Source of the DNA: Spirodela intermedia
Taxonomy: Eukaryota; Streptophyta; Magnoliopsida; Alismatales; Araceae
Assembly (NCBI GenBank): GCA_902729315.2
Contig: LR746269.1
Location: 2,526,501 to 2,590,500, forward strand
DNA length: 64,000 bases
Direction: 5' to 3'
In this document: in pieces, positions 1 to 12,400 of the stretch
Position numbering within the stretch: the stretch's first letter is position 1
Layout: the number at the start of each line of letters is the position of its first letter
Notes under the pieces: generated by a model
Told to the model about the DNA's origin: nothing
The model's input: the letters and a program-made list of their open reading frames with translations, nothing else
Databases searched by the model: none
Position numbers and translations under genes: made by a program

Positions 1-259
1 TAGCCGTTCAAAACATTAGCAAAAAAAGTAGAAAAAAATTATATATAAAATTTAAAATTATTTCGTTTACTTAAAAAAAATTAGGTAAAAGGCTTTAACC
101 AGCAGCCCATACGAGCCACACAGACTTGGTGCCTCATCTGTGCCGCACCTTGTCTGAGAGTTTGGGTTTATCAAGCCCGGGCCTTCGCCGAAAGTCCGTT
201 ACGCTGAGCTCCAGGTACAGCGTAAGCCATTAAACCAGTTGACCGGAACACGCGGAGAA
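1..259. other. Upstream region of the pKIWI502-like gene
   Basis: AT-rich DNA up to about 100, then GC-richer sequence leading into the first ATG at 260. It presumably holds the promoter and 5' UTR of the gene that follows. I see no TATA box or motif that I can assign with confidence. Confidence 0.4.
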
Positions 260-3200
260 ATGGCCGCCGCCGCCGCCGCCGCAGCAGCAGCCCTTTCCTC
301 CCCCAGTCCTCTCCTCCGGCCTCTCCATGCTTCTCCTCTTCCTAGCCCTTCATCTTCCTTCTCCTTCTCTTCTTCCTTGTCCCGTCCCATGTCCGTGTTC
401 CCCAGCCTCCGCCGCCTCGCCGTCCCCCGTCTCCGCCGCAGCCTCTCTTCTCTCGCTGTCGTCGCCGCCGTCCGCCAGGACTCAATCACCTGGACGCAGG
501 CTCCTCTGACGGTCGTCCACCCGGCCGCCGGCGACGGCACGCTGTTCCACGTCAGCATCGACGTCTCCGACAGCCCGGACCTCGCGGGATCCTTCACCGT
601 CCCCGGGCAGTACCTCCAGCTGCGGGTGCCGGAGGCCCCGAAGCCGGCGTTCCTGGCCATCGCATCGCCGCCGTCGACCGCTTCATCGAAGGGGGTGTTC
701 GAATTTCTCATCAAGAAAGTGCCGGGCTCTACAGCCGAGCTGCTGTGCGAGATGCGGAGCGGCGATGTTGTGGAGCTCAGCGCGGTCATGGGCAAGGGTT
801 TCGACGTCGATCAGTTCTCGCCGCCGGAGGCGGTTTCCACCGTGTTCATCTTCGCCACCGGATCTGGGATCAGGTAGGAGATCGTACTCTTGCTTTCCAA
901 AACTTCATGGAGCCACTTAATTCCCAAGTAGTCCTTGAGAATTAATCAGAAACAATGACGGAGTCTAGCGACGACCGATCGGCTGGAATAGCTGTGCCAA
1001 ACTAGATAATTTCTTATTCGAATACGAAATGTTAGCCAGCGATCAATGGTGCTTCTAAATTTCATCACGGATGTGAAACCTTTTCCCACTGTGGGCTTGA
1101 AATCCTCCATTACCATTACCACCGGTATCTTAATGACCTCTCTCCCATCATTCGTTCATCTATTTGTTTTCATCTTCCTCACTTGTTTATGCTTCTAATG
1201 TAATCAGTTCGTGCCTTCTGCCAAGGAGATGAACGTCAAAATCGATTCTAAGGACAAGATGCAAGGACAAGAGATTGAATGATAACATTTTATAAAGCAA
1301 TCTTCACTCATTTATTGTATTATGTATACATATGGTGACATACATGGAAATTTGGGTACATGGCATTAAGACCATATGCAGTAGGAATGAAGGGGAAAAC
1401 GTACCTGTGGAGATTTTGGAAATAAAATTGACCGCCTGTGGTTGATGGACAGTGACCCTTCTCTTGCTGAGTGACAGCTGTCTGCCCTATTCTCTTTCAG
1501 TGTATTTCCTCCGAACATCAGCCAACTGTCTTAAAGAAAGCATTTGAAAATTCAATGAAGGATGATACAAGCAGTCACCATGCATGATATGGCTGAGTCT
1601 GCTACTGGGGTTCACGTTGTTTGACCTTTTGTTCAAGCTATATGCAGCCTCTGGATAAGAGAAAACTCTCATAAAGCTCTTATTTTAACTATAGTGTTCA
1701 AGATGAAATGCTGCATTCTTATCTTTGAAAGAATATGACTATCCACCCGCATTGTGCTAAAGAAACCTTTCATGTTTGTTATGTGACTCTGTATCTCACC
1801 TTGACATGAATATATATTTTGAGCCAATTTTGTTAGAATTTGTGATGACTTCTCCGCTCAATATTGTCCACTCTAACTTTCACTATCATGATCATCATCA
1901 TCTCCACTATTAGGCATAACAAGAATACACTCTTAATAATTATTCTTTTGAGAAGTTTGATTATATCTCAAGAAGGGCTTTATAACCGTGCATAATGTTT
2001 AGGGATAAATTCTTATTGCCGATCAAATATACGAATATTCATGTCTAGCAGTGGAGAGAAGTTTTCTTAATCATCATGCATTTGTTTTACACAGTTCCCG
2101 TCATTGAAAACCCCTTAACTATTGTCTGGTCACTTCTTCATAGTAAGAAGGAACGATTAGATATATGCATAAGCATTATTTCTTTTCCTTGGGCGGGTAG
2201 GTATGTATTTCACTAAAAGTATCGGTTTCCAGGTTAAATAATATACTTCTTCTGCAGAATTTAGTTTTTAATGAATTCCCAATATCAAACTTACGTTTCT
2301 GATTTTTTTACGAAAATTCTTGTCCAGTTTCCCATTGAGCAATATATCTCAGAAACAAGATGGTTTCATTTTAAAAAATATTTCTCAAATCTTGTTCGTT
2401 TCTATTTGAACAGTCCAATTCGTTCACTCATCGAATCGGGCTTCAGTGCTGATAAAAGATCAGATGTGAAGCTCTTTTATGGTGCAAGGAACCTTCAGAG
2501 AATGGCTTATCAGGTTTGAATTTTTTTTCTTTTTCATGATTAAAATGGTGTGTAAACCATGGTCTGAATTTTATTCACATTTAATTGTCTTTCCTCCTCC
2601 AGGATAGATTCAGGGATTGGGAATCATCTGGTGTTAGAATTGTACCTGTATTATCACAGCCAGATGATAAATGGAGTGGTGAGCGGGGCTATGTGCAGGT
2701 TGTCCTTTTGCTCTTTTTGATATTTTTACTTCGTATGCACCTTTTCTTTTTGGTCTCATCTAAAATAATTCTCTTACAGGCAGTTTTCTCCAGAGTCAAA
2801 CAAATCCTGAATCCTTCTTTCACTGGAGCAGTTCTTTGTGGGCATAATCAAATGATGGAGGTTTGTTCACTCTCAGACTGAACAAGACTTTATTTTACTA
2901 AATTTTCCCTGGGTTGTTTATAATATTGTGGGCTTTCTCCCTTGGTTTTGGTACCGCATGGATCAATTTATTTGGCTGTCATGTGAGGGCAACTTTCAAT
3001 GTTAAAATTAATAAATTGCATCACCATAGAAAAAGCTCATTTACATAAAGTAAAATTCAGTCTCTTATCAGAGCACCTGCTTGCTATCAGAATATAATGG
3101 CATTCACTTGCACGTGCAAAAGATGCAAGCCTTTCTTTCATCTGTCTGTGAAGCCTAAATCATTTCCACCTTTTTTCTGACGGTTTTCAGATTCCTACAT

Positions 3201-3307
3201 TTGGAGGTACTTGCTAATTTTAGTCCTCTTTCATGTTGTGGCAGGATGTTACCTCTGCGCTTGTGGCAGATGGAGTGTCCAAAGATAAGATACTGAAGAA
3301 TTTCTGA
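260..3307 (+). CDS. FAD/NAD(P)-binding oxidoreductase, fruit protein pKIWI502-like, plastid-type
   Basis: Five exons: 260-873, 2414-2513, 2603-2698, 2780-2860, 3245-3307. They join to a 317-residue protein, and all introns are GT-AG. The start is the ATG at 260; nothing upstream in frame is a better start. Residues 1 to about 75 are Ala/Ser/Pro/Arg-rich with an Ala run, like a chloroplast transit peptide. Then comes a ferredoxin-reductase-type FAD-binding barrel (the VPGQYLQLR and PAFLAIASPPS segments). The NAD(P) domain begins with FATGSGISPIRSLIESG, which spans the 1.5-kb intron 1. The C-terminus has the CGHNQMMEDV segment and ends in DKILKNF. The family resembles NADH-cytochrome b5 and ferredoxin reductases, and the physiological substrate is not known to me. 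Exon 1 is far more GC-rich than the later exons. Family assignment is strong; plastid location is inferred. Confidence 0.92.
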
Positions 3308-3942
3308 AATCCTTTAGCCACTTGGGCTCTTTGCAGCCATGTGATTCTTTTTTTCCAAGTTGTGCGTTTGAGGAACTCTTGAACATCATCACCCTGTAGC
3401 TGAGGTTTGGTCTTCTCTGCTGATGTACCTGGCGCTGGTCTTCTCTGCTGAAGCACCGGAGAGAATAACAGCCATGTAATCGAGAGGTTGTAAATTTCAT
3501 TTTTAGGGGCAAGATGTTCCTTTCATGCAAGATTTTTGAAATGAAAGGATTCTCATGTAGTGGACGAGTAAAAGAGAAGAATTTGCAAACTTCTTCTGTC
3601 ATTGCATAATCTTTGAAATGAAAGAAGTGTCCTATAAAAGTACACTTCCGATCCCTGATCATTTAACTTTGTTTACCTGGTTTTTTTAGTTTGAGACTAT
3701 TGTTCTAAAGGCATTTTAAGTTTTATTACAAGTAGATGGTCATTGATCCGTCCGAGTTCCATAAATTGTTATAATTATGGTAAGAAATTTGTTCTTGCAA
3801 TGTATGCTGCCTTGATCTCCATGAAGTTTACTAGAAGTGGCGCAATCATTATTCTATTTAACCTTTCTCTTTTTTTTTCTATAAGTATGATACAACTACT
3901 CACATTCACCTGTAGCTTATATACCAATCTTCTTTTTTTAGG
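3308..3942. other. 3' flank of the oxidoreductase gene
   Basis: Presumed 3' UTR followed by AT-rich intergenic DNA up to the Copia element. It contains a short tandem duplication of about 28 bp: TGGTCTTCTCTGCTGA occurs at 3408 and again at 3436. I see no gene here; short open frames on the minus strand lack recognisable similarity. Confidence 0.5.
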
Positions 3943-4156
3943 TATAGAAGATTTGAATATAATCTAGTGCATTAATAGGTAACCATAGCACCTATGGAGA
4001 AAATATTATATTTTATTCGTTAAAAGAAAAAGAAATCTTTTCTAGAGGAAGTAGGGGTCTGGTATTTATATCAGACCCTTGGGAGGTTCTATACACCAAC
4101 ATGTAACGAAAAACTTAAGGTATACTAGATAGTATATTAGACACATCATGACAACA
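3943..4156 (-). repeat. 3' LTR of the Copia element (left copy)
   Basis: It aligns with 7626-7837 over its whole length. Shared blocks include AACTTAAGGTATACTAGA, the GGTATTTATATCAGACCC / GATATTTATATCAAACCC region and the end GACAACA. It is bounded on the right by the polypurine tract. The left edge, TATAGAAG, is a mutated terminus. Confidence 0.82.
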
Positions 4157-4164
4157 CCCCCCTC

Positions 4165-6420
4165 AAGCTGGTGATTGGCTGTCATTCATTCCTAGCTTGG
4201 GAACAATCTTCTATAGTTGTGTGCTGAAGATGTCTTTAGGAAACATACTTACTAGTTGATTATGTGTTGAGATGTATGACATATAAATCAAATTTGTTTC
4301 AAGGCTTTTTTGATAAATGATGATCAACCCCCACAAGTTTGGTACAATCAAACTATACTAGATTATGCACAAAATTAATTACAACTTATTACCACAATAA
4401 AGCTTCATAGGATTAGTTAGGTAGATTTTTATCTTATTAAGTAATTTCCTCACCCAAAGTAACTTGCATACACTTTCAATAAGTGCAATAAATTCAACTT
4501 TATCATAGTAACTTGTATCTACTAGTAATTCTATTGGATCTGAAGTCTAATTTTTTTCTAGGCCTCTCATTTCATCATCCATAGCTTGTTTACACTCCCT
4601 TATTAAATAGAAACTCAGAGACATTTTTTGGAATTATAATAGTGTCTAAAGAGACAAGGAATGATCAATAGGGTGGAGAGTCTTTGTTAGAATAAAAAAT
4701 TGGCTGATAGGGACAAAAGTTTCTTGGTGCAATCTTATATTGATTTTCTCAAGGAGATGGAAAGTGAATTGCAATCTAAAATATCATAATCATCATATGT
4801 AATAGATGTAGAATTTTGGATATTTTCCAAGGCTGAATCATAATCTTGGATTTTTGTCAAGTCTTGAATTTCTCTTCTAGAGTAGCCTTTGTCAAATCTG
4901 AGTTTCTCAAGAAGCAGATCTAGAATAGAATAAGAAATTTTAGGGACTTAAATGAGAATAAAAAAATTACCTAAGGACGACGAAATTGAATGATCTACAT
5001 GATGATCAATATGATTTGTAAAAAATAAATTTTGATCATTGGATGAAGAATTTTTTAAATAAATTTCTGATCTATGAAATGTCACATCCATTAATATAAA
5101 GAATTTATGAGTGAGAGGATGATAATATATGCACCCTTTCTGATTATTAGCATACTCAATGACTATGCATTTAAGTGATCATGGTTCTAGTTTTCCTTTG
5201 GTTTGATTGTGATGATGAACAAAGGAAATGCAACCAAATATCCTAGGTTCTAACACGGTTTTAATTTGACAATGTGGAAAGTGAACTACCAACATATTTA
5301 AAGGAGGATAGAAGCCTAATATTCTAGAGGGCAATCAATTAATGGGAATTGTAGCTGTTAAGACAACCTCACCCTAGAAAATTTTTGGCACATTATTCTA
5401 AAATAAAATCAATTGAGTTACCTCTAAAAGAGGTCAATTTTTCATCTCAGCTGTCATTTTATTGTGAAGTATATACACAAGAGGATTCATGCATAATACC
5501 CTTTGATTGAAAATAAGAATTCAAACTTTGGTTAAAGTATTCTTTAGCATTATTGGATTTGAATTTCTTTATATTGGTGCAAAAATAATTTTTAATTATA
5601 ATATAAAAAAATAAATTTTCACACACATCAGACTTCTATTTTAAAAGAAACACCCACATATACTACGTACAATTATCTATAAAGATGACAAATTACTTAT
5701 TTCCACGAATGTCATTAATGGGACATGATCCCATATGGCATTATGAATACAAAAGAAAAGAATTTCACTCTTTTCTCCTTGAGTTTGAAAGGAAGCATAA
5801 ATGTGTTAGATAATTCACACATATCACACTTAAAGGTGCATAAGGACACCTTTGAAAAGAAAGCAAGAAGAAATATTTTCAAAGTATTGAAGGAAGAATG
5901 GGCTGTTCTTTGTTGGAATAGCCAAATTTTAAAGAAAAAATCTGAAGGCTCTAATTGTTGATCTCCTTCCACTAGGTATGTTTGGCTTAGTCTACTTAGA
6001 AGATAGAGTCTTCCACATTCTCTAACAACTCTAATCCTCTAACTTTGTACCACATCAAATATCACACAAATATCTTCATCAAAATAAGCACAATATGATG
6101 AACCTTTCACAAGTTTCTTGACATAGATGACATTTGTAAATAATTTTGGGACAGAGGATATTAGAAAGGATTCCAAGGGGTACAAGTTTAAGGATCTATC
6201 CATAAGAAAGGATTCATTTACAATATATATTTCTTGGTCACTATGACAATGATTATCTTTATTAAAAGGATAAGAAGAATTTGTCATATGGTTCATTTCT
6301 CCTAAGTTTACTGCCCAAGTATTAGAAATATCTCTAGTAGGGACCCCAATTCTAAGAGAGTAATGAAATTTATTTAGCTGAACAAATGAGTGTTGTGTCA
6401 CTATTGACTTCAATTTTTTT
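4165..6420 (-). pseudogene. Copia pol remnant: protease, integrase and RNase H, with RT deleted
   Basis: Reading right to left on the minus strand: about 6413-6060 carries the protease/pre-integrase region (an NHMT motif where copia elements have DHMT). About 5950-5715 carries GAG-pre-integrase with the zinc-binding-like CDMCEL segment. About 5510-5480 has an integrase piece, then a KGCIYYHPLTHKFFILMDVTF segment (integrase C-terminus) at about 5170-5080. At about 4590-4560 an AMDDEM segment marks the start of the reverse transcriptase. From about 4510 to 4350 the frame reads as RNase H (LLWVRKLL, MKLYCGNK). The catalytic RT core expected between the last two is absent. Frameshifts and stops occur throughout. 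Confidence 0.8.
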
Positions 6421-7625
6421 ACTTCACCTCAAAGTCATTATATCTCATCAATTTAAAAAAAGGATAGGCTTTTTATAGATATTATGTGCTTAACTTCCAT
6501 ACCTTTCAATGTTGAAACTTTGTGGCCTATCATGAAATTTTTAACACCTATCTCTAATGTGACAAGGTTTTCTATAATATGTGTGCCACAAGTTATCCTA
6601 TAAATTAAATTAATTATTTTTTTTCTTTGACTAAGTTGAGGATGTCAAATTTTATTTGTGGTTTTCTTTATATTTTTGCCCTATTTAATCATAAATGCAA
6701 CTTTATCAATTTTAGGCACTATTAACATTAATTTTCAATGCCTCTCCTCATTCAAAACAATTAAAATAGTCTCATTTAGATCATATTCTCTTTCATACCT
6801 AAACATCTATTGTCTAACATGATCAAAAATAGAGTTTTGTAAGAAATTTAAAGATTCTTCTTCATTCTATGAAATTTTGTAGAATAGCAATCTCCTTGGC
6901 TTTTTCTGTGTCAAGGCTAATGTAATATTCAAGTTCTTGTCATAAAGCTTTCAATTCCTCAGCATATTCCATCAAAAATTTATTTCTTTGCATTATAGAT
7001 GTAGATTTTGTCTCTAGTTTGTATATATGAGCCTCATTATTCTTTTGTGAAAATTTTGTCTGAATTATTTCCCACAAATCTCTAAGAAGAAAAAATCTTG
7101 ACTAATTTGGAGAATCATCATTCTCTAGATCCAAGTCTTGATTACATCCTCCTCTCTTCGTTTACAGTATTTATCAAACTAGGGATATGGTTTCCTTTTA
7201 CCAAATGATGTAACATTGCTCTCCTAGTCAGAACCTCTTGAATATATTATGACTGGTGGATCAAATTATATCTAGTTAATCTGAACTTCTCATGCATCAC
7301 AAGGAGTTCTAGTAATTGCAGAGCACTGAGACCAAGGTAAGAAACTCTTGTGGAAGGAAGATCTCCCACAGAGGATGAAGAAATATCTCCCACGTTTGAC
7401 ATTTCAAGAGAACTACCAAATTCGCCAAATCCAGTATTCTGTCAACAAATCTCAATGGAGACGAAGAAAATAGTACAAGAAAACGACCACATTCACCAAA
7501 TTAGAATTCTGTCAATAGATATCAATAGAGATGGAGAAAAAAGTACAAGAACCGTAACTATAGGAGAATAGATTATTGCAGAAGGAAGAAAAGGAACGAT
7601 GACACTTAGATTCACTCTGATACAA

Positions 7626-7837
7626 TGTAAAAGTTTTGAATGTAATCCGGTGGGCTAACAAGTAACCATCATGCCCGTGGGGAGAAAAAGATTCTCTTAT
7701 TCGTTAATGGAAAAAACTCTCTTGAAAAATGGGGTATGATATTTATATCAAACCCCTAGAAGGTTCAAGACACACATACATATCACTAAAAAAACTTAAG
7801 GTATACTAGAGAGTATATGAGACTCATCTCGACAACA
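7626..7837 (-). repeat. 5' LTR of the Copia element (right copy)
   Basis: Partner of 3943-4156. On the plus strand it begins TGTAAAAG and ends GACAACA. Read on the minus strand, the LTR therefore starts TGTTGTC and ends TTACA, followed immediately by the tRNA-Met-type primer binding site. Confidence 0.82.
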
Positions 7838-9404
7838 AAGAAGCTTCAAAGCTAGTGTTATCAGTATAGATCCCAATCACTTTGTATAATTCCACTATTT
7901 GACTATTTATGTAAGAGTATCTCTTGTTTCCCATCATGAGAAGATCAACACTATATTTAACCTTAAACGAACCATGTAAGTTATGTCATAAGGATTTACT
8001 CAAAATCTCATATTTAAATAAATAGTGAGAACCTTGGATTTAGCTCATACTAATGTCAATGAAAGATAGTGCATTCACATGCTACTGTGTTCTCTTAGAA
8101 GTACTCTCTTGGGGTAAATATTAGTCCCCATAGTCCTCTACCATCTGTGGAGATGGTGCAAATTCACAATATCAAAAGCCGTCATTTTCTGGGACTTGTA
8201 ACAGAGCTCAAGTGATACATTTGGAGTCGTAGCAGCTAGGACCTTGATAAGATGCCTTCACAATAAACAATCGATAAAACTTTGGTAGCCTAACTTCACA
8301 GCAACCCACACATATCATTGCCATAAAATCTGTCCACTTCCTGAAACTTTGAATAAAGAAACACTTCATGAAATTTGGGAATCAGGATACAAAGTCTCAC
8401 TTTGCTATTAAGGCTCTGATTAGGCTATACACATTTCCTCGACACATGTCACTTGAAAAATATATCAAATCTGCTAGTTAATAATTCAGTTTGACGAGTT
8501 ACATGGAGATTGTAGCTGCATCTCCAGATCAACCAGATAGCTCTTTTGATGACCTGATCCTAAAGACTGCACAAGGCTAATGCTAGGTTTCGGGGTTCAG
8601 TTCTTGCAATCAAATGGAAGAACTGGGCAATCATTCAGTGCGGATTTCACACACGCAGAATCAGAATGTGCAGTCTTCAGCAAATTTTAACAATTGTACT
8701 GTGACTTATATCGCCAACGGCAGAACTCTACATGACAATTGAAAACAAGGCCAGATCACATAAAACCCAGCAATGGTTATAATTATATTCATTATTTGTT
8801 GATACCTCTCGCCTTTTCTTGCCTTGCCCGAGCAGTATGGGGGTTTCGACAAAGAAAAAGTCAATGGGTGACAGAGAGGATCTCAAACCGGGCTAGTTTT
8901 ACAGCTTCAATGCCGTTTGGTTCCTCCCAGCTCACACATTCGGCTATTTCAAAGCACGATGGAACACCTCAGTGTGGCAAAGCAGCTTTTACGACTCTGT
9001 ATTAATTCACCACTCAAAGATTATCCATATTTATGGAATATTGTGATAACTTGTAGCAGGCGACTAGAAAGATTATAAGAAATATGCTCCTAGTCAAACC
9101 ATAGAGATGCATCAAAAGTCCCCCTTTAATTGATCCTAATTGATCTGTCAATCCCGGGTGTTAGAAAACTGATTCAGATTCACACAACTTCAAGAAAAAT
9201 CTGTGGCTTGAAGCTACAGAAACTGAGACAATTAAACAAGGATAATATGCGCCTTTTCTACAATGGGAAACCGAGTAAAGTGAAGAAAACACCACTCAAA
9301 GTAAATCTTTACTACGCTTTGCTGCTTACATAACTTGTGCTCCAAGAAAATGGCACCAGTTCGAAGTTTAAAGACAATAGGAGAACCAATATTTTGATGG
9401 TTCG
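7838..9404. other. Intergenic DNA between the Copia element and the TTC5-like gene
   Basis: AT-rich sequence. The right end presumably includes the 3' UTR of the minus-strand TTC5-like gene. The open frame at 8739-9005 (+) has no recognisable domain and I do not consider it a gene. I see nothing else that I can support. Confidence 0.5.
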
Positions 9405-12400
9405 TCAAGGTTTATGTTGAGCATGAATGAAAGACTGGACAGCATGATGAGCCGATGGAGCTTTGCCATTCACAAGTAGCTGCTCCATGAAGTCCACACG
9501 TATCGAATTGAATTTGTAATGCTGTTTTCATTAACGTACAAAGAATACGCTACTGATGAAAAAATATGAACCATGCTCGTTTTCAATGCAAAATACTATA
9601 AGAAGAAAAAATGCAAGCCCGTGTGTGATTATAAAATTTTTTAGAAGGGAAAACATGAAGAAAACACAAGAACAAATGATATTGTACCTTGTTCTTCCAA
9701 GAAAAATCGACTGCCTGGTGATATGGTTCAAGCAAAGTCACACAGTCCCCTTCTTTCAACTGCAATAAGGGAAACTCTTCGAAATCATCCTATGAAATGC
9801 ACTTAAATGGCAAAGAAAAAGGAGTCCTCAGTTGTTAGCAACAGCACTGAGCTACAAAACGTTTCTGTATAAAGCACAGCACAATTAATGCAATGATCCT
9901 AAATGCATGTAAGAAAGAAGCCAAAAAGAAATTCGGAAGATGTTCAATGAGAATAGAGACATCACGAAGTAACAATGATAATAATGCAGCATGCATGACA
10001 ATGTTCGACTCGTGGAAAATTCTCTAACATAATCCCAAAGAAATTTAATAAAGTAACAAAAAAATTGGAACGGAAAGTCACACATGGAAGCCAATATACA
10101 TACACATACATATATTTTTTATTTTCATGAAAGCAGCACAGGAGCCAAATAAGGCTCTACCAAAGCCACAAGGAAATTATCTTTTCCAAGATACATTATT
10201 ATATTGAGCTTGGCCTTGACGTAAACAATTAAGCACTAGCCCATATATCCAGAGTCATAAAAGAAACAGAAAACATTCCCTTCTTTATTTAAATTCTAAG
10301 GCTAGAACAAAAAACTTTCTCAACCAGTGAAAAAGTAAGTAATAGTATGTATACGGTGGAACAAAAAAAATAAAGCACTCTTGGAGCTTCATTAAAAACA
10401 ATTCTTACGGCGTCACTGTGTAGCCCATATACTGAGAGGACAAAACGAGTCTGCTCTGAATCACACATTATGTAATACCTGCAGGTGCGAGGGCAAATTA
10501 AAATGGTGAATCGTAATTCTATTAGATCAGGTTGTCCCTGATGTATAATACAGCAATATGCTTCAAAAACACAACTGGCTGTATGCAGGCAGAATTACTA
10601 ATTATCATCGTGATCTGTGAATCACAAATTGTTGTAAAACCAAGAGACAGGACTTACAATGGAGGTATATCATCATGCTTCAAGAAGAGTAAAACCCTTC
10701 CCACAACTGCCACCATTTTATTTCGACCTTCTGCTAGGACTTTTATATTGGCCCTCCTGTGAGATGAATTCACTGTAAAGAACGAAGACGCAGTCATTAT
10801 TTAAAAAATCTAAGGCACCTCCCCACTCAACAAAATGTAGAAAGCTTGTCTGGATCCATACTAGAAACCTCTCCAAACGATGATGACAGCGAAGCCATGT
10901 GTTTTGTCTTGGCTTGGACCTAAAAAATGGTGTTCGTAACATTTTTATTTTTCAATGAACCTAATTATAAAAACTAAAAATGAAATATAACACAAATACT
11001 GAAATTTTCTCTTATACGTCTACCCTGAAACCTCGAAAAAGACTAACTGTTTAAATCATCAAAAACTCCATAGAGATATTAAGGGGGTGCTCATAAAAAA
11101 TATGAAAGCGAGTATCTTCATGAACTACAAGAGAGAAAAGTAAAAGGCAATCCTTCTGATGGCGTCAAACAGCTGGGTTAATCCTGTTCAACTAAAATAT
11201 CACAAATCCTCAAAGCCAAATAAAAAAGGTACTCAAAACAAAACAAGTTCATTTGGACATAATTGACTCTTCTAAAATCCTGAGTTTTCATTAGTCAATT
11301 CCGGTGCTCTTGCTTTTTTGATTCTTTGTTTCTACATTATTCAGGCGTGTAAGCCTAGAGGCATAACAGTTCAACCATTATAGAAGACTTGATGATGGAT
11401 TCTTATCTTTCTCGATGATTGAGTTTTTTTTTCACTCATACGTTTTACTATGAGAAATCAATTACAGTAGAATAATCAAAATTACAGTTCAGAAAACTTA
11501 GTCAGAAAAAAATTCTGGCTTGGTTGGATCTATTTTCTCTGTATGGTTTAAACCTTGACTTTGCCAAGAGATGCCCATTATATCAGTTGAACCTGATAAA
11601 TTGATTCAAATATTTTTAAAACATCTTTTTGTTCCGCTAAAAAAGAGGCTAAAGCAAGTCTTGGGTCAGGCTGGACTAATATAAAATCTTGGTGACTTGT
11701 GTGATTTCTTATTTACATAATTTTTTTGTTTCTACACTAAACTTAGAAAGTGAGATAATTTACCACTCCCCGATTGGGATCTTTCTTCTATTGCCTTGGT
11801 ATTCTTGAATTGACTTCCATGGTAAATTAAAACCTTTAATATCTATAAGATCTATCGCATAGGAGATAATGCAACGCTTGGTTTGGTGTAATTTAGTGCA
11901 CATTTAAGGTCTTAGAACACCTACATAGTTGATTCGGTTGGCATGGTTTTCTTAAAAAGGGTCAACTTGGATATACTAGTATAGTGCAGTTGAAGTTGTT
12001 TCATCCATGAATTAGGCGAACTATTGATCAAGTCATATCAAGACAAGGCAACAACACAAAAGTATGAGAAAACATGATTCCTAACCATTTGTAAATTTCA
12101 GACCTATGGAAAATATTTGCATCCAGTTGATTGGGAATAAGCAAAGGGTTCTAGGAAAAATGATCAAAATGGGCCGATCTATTGTGCAGTTTTAAAAGTA
12201 TCAAAATGCCCACATTCAGTGAGAATGTGCCCAAAGCTTGGAAGCAAAAGTTTTATACCCTACAAACAAATTGGTGAAGATGAAATGTCCATGAACATAT
12301 ATAAGCATACAGTGCCATACATTTGTTGAAAAATAGATATTTATCAATTCAAATAGAAAATATACAGTACCTTAAATCAAATGTGACACCACCACATACA

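Larger units (their letters stand above)
3943..7837 (-). mobile_element. Decayed Ty1-copia LTR retrotransposon, minus orientation
   Basis: An element of about 3.9 kb with two related terminal repeats of roughly 213 bp (3943-4156 and 7626-7837). Read on the minus strand, a primer-binding-site-like TTGTATCAGAGTG follows the right-hand (5') LTR at about 7612-7624. A polypurine tract GAGGGGGG abuts the left-hand (3') LTR at 4157-4164. Between them are remnants in copia order: protease region, GAG-pre-integrase, integrase, then RNase H. Nearly all of the reverse transcriptase is missing. I could not find a matching target-site duplication. LTR divergence and many stops show an old, dead copy. Confidence 0.88.

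Noticed and set aside
199-795. Minus-strand open frame of 198 codons opposite exon 1 of the oxidoreductase
   Set aside because: GC-rich shadow. The plus strand has a clear FAD-binding domain and splices correctly to the following exons.
8739-9005. Open frame of 88 codons between the Copia element and the TTC5-like gene
   Set aside because: No domain, no splice context and ordinary noncoding composition around it.
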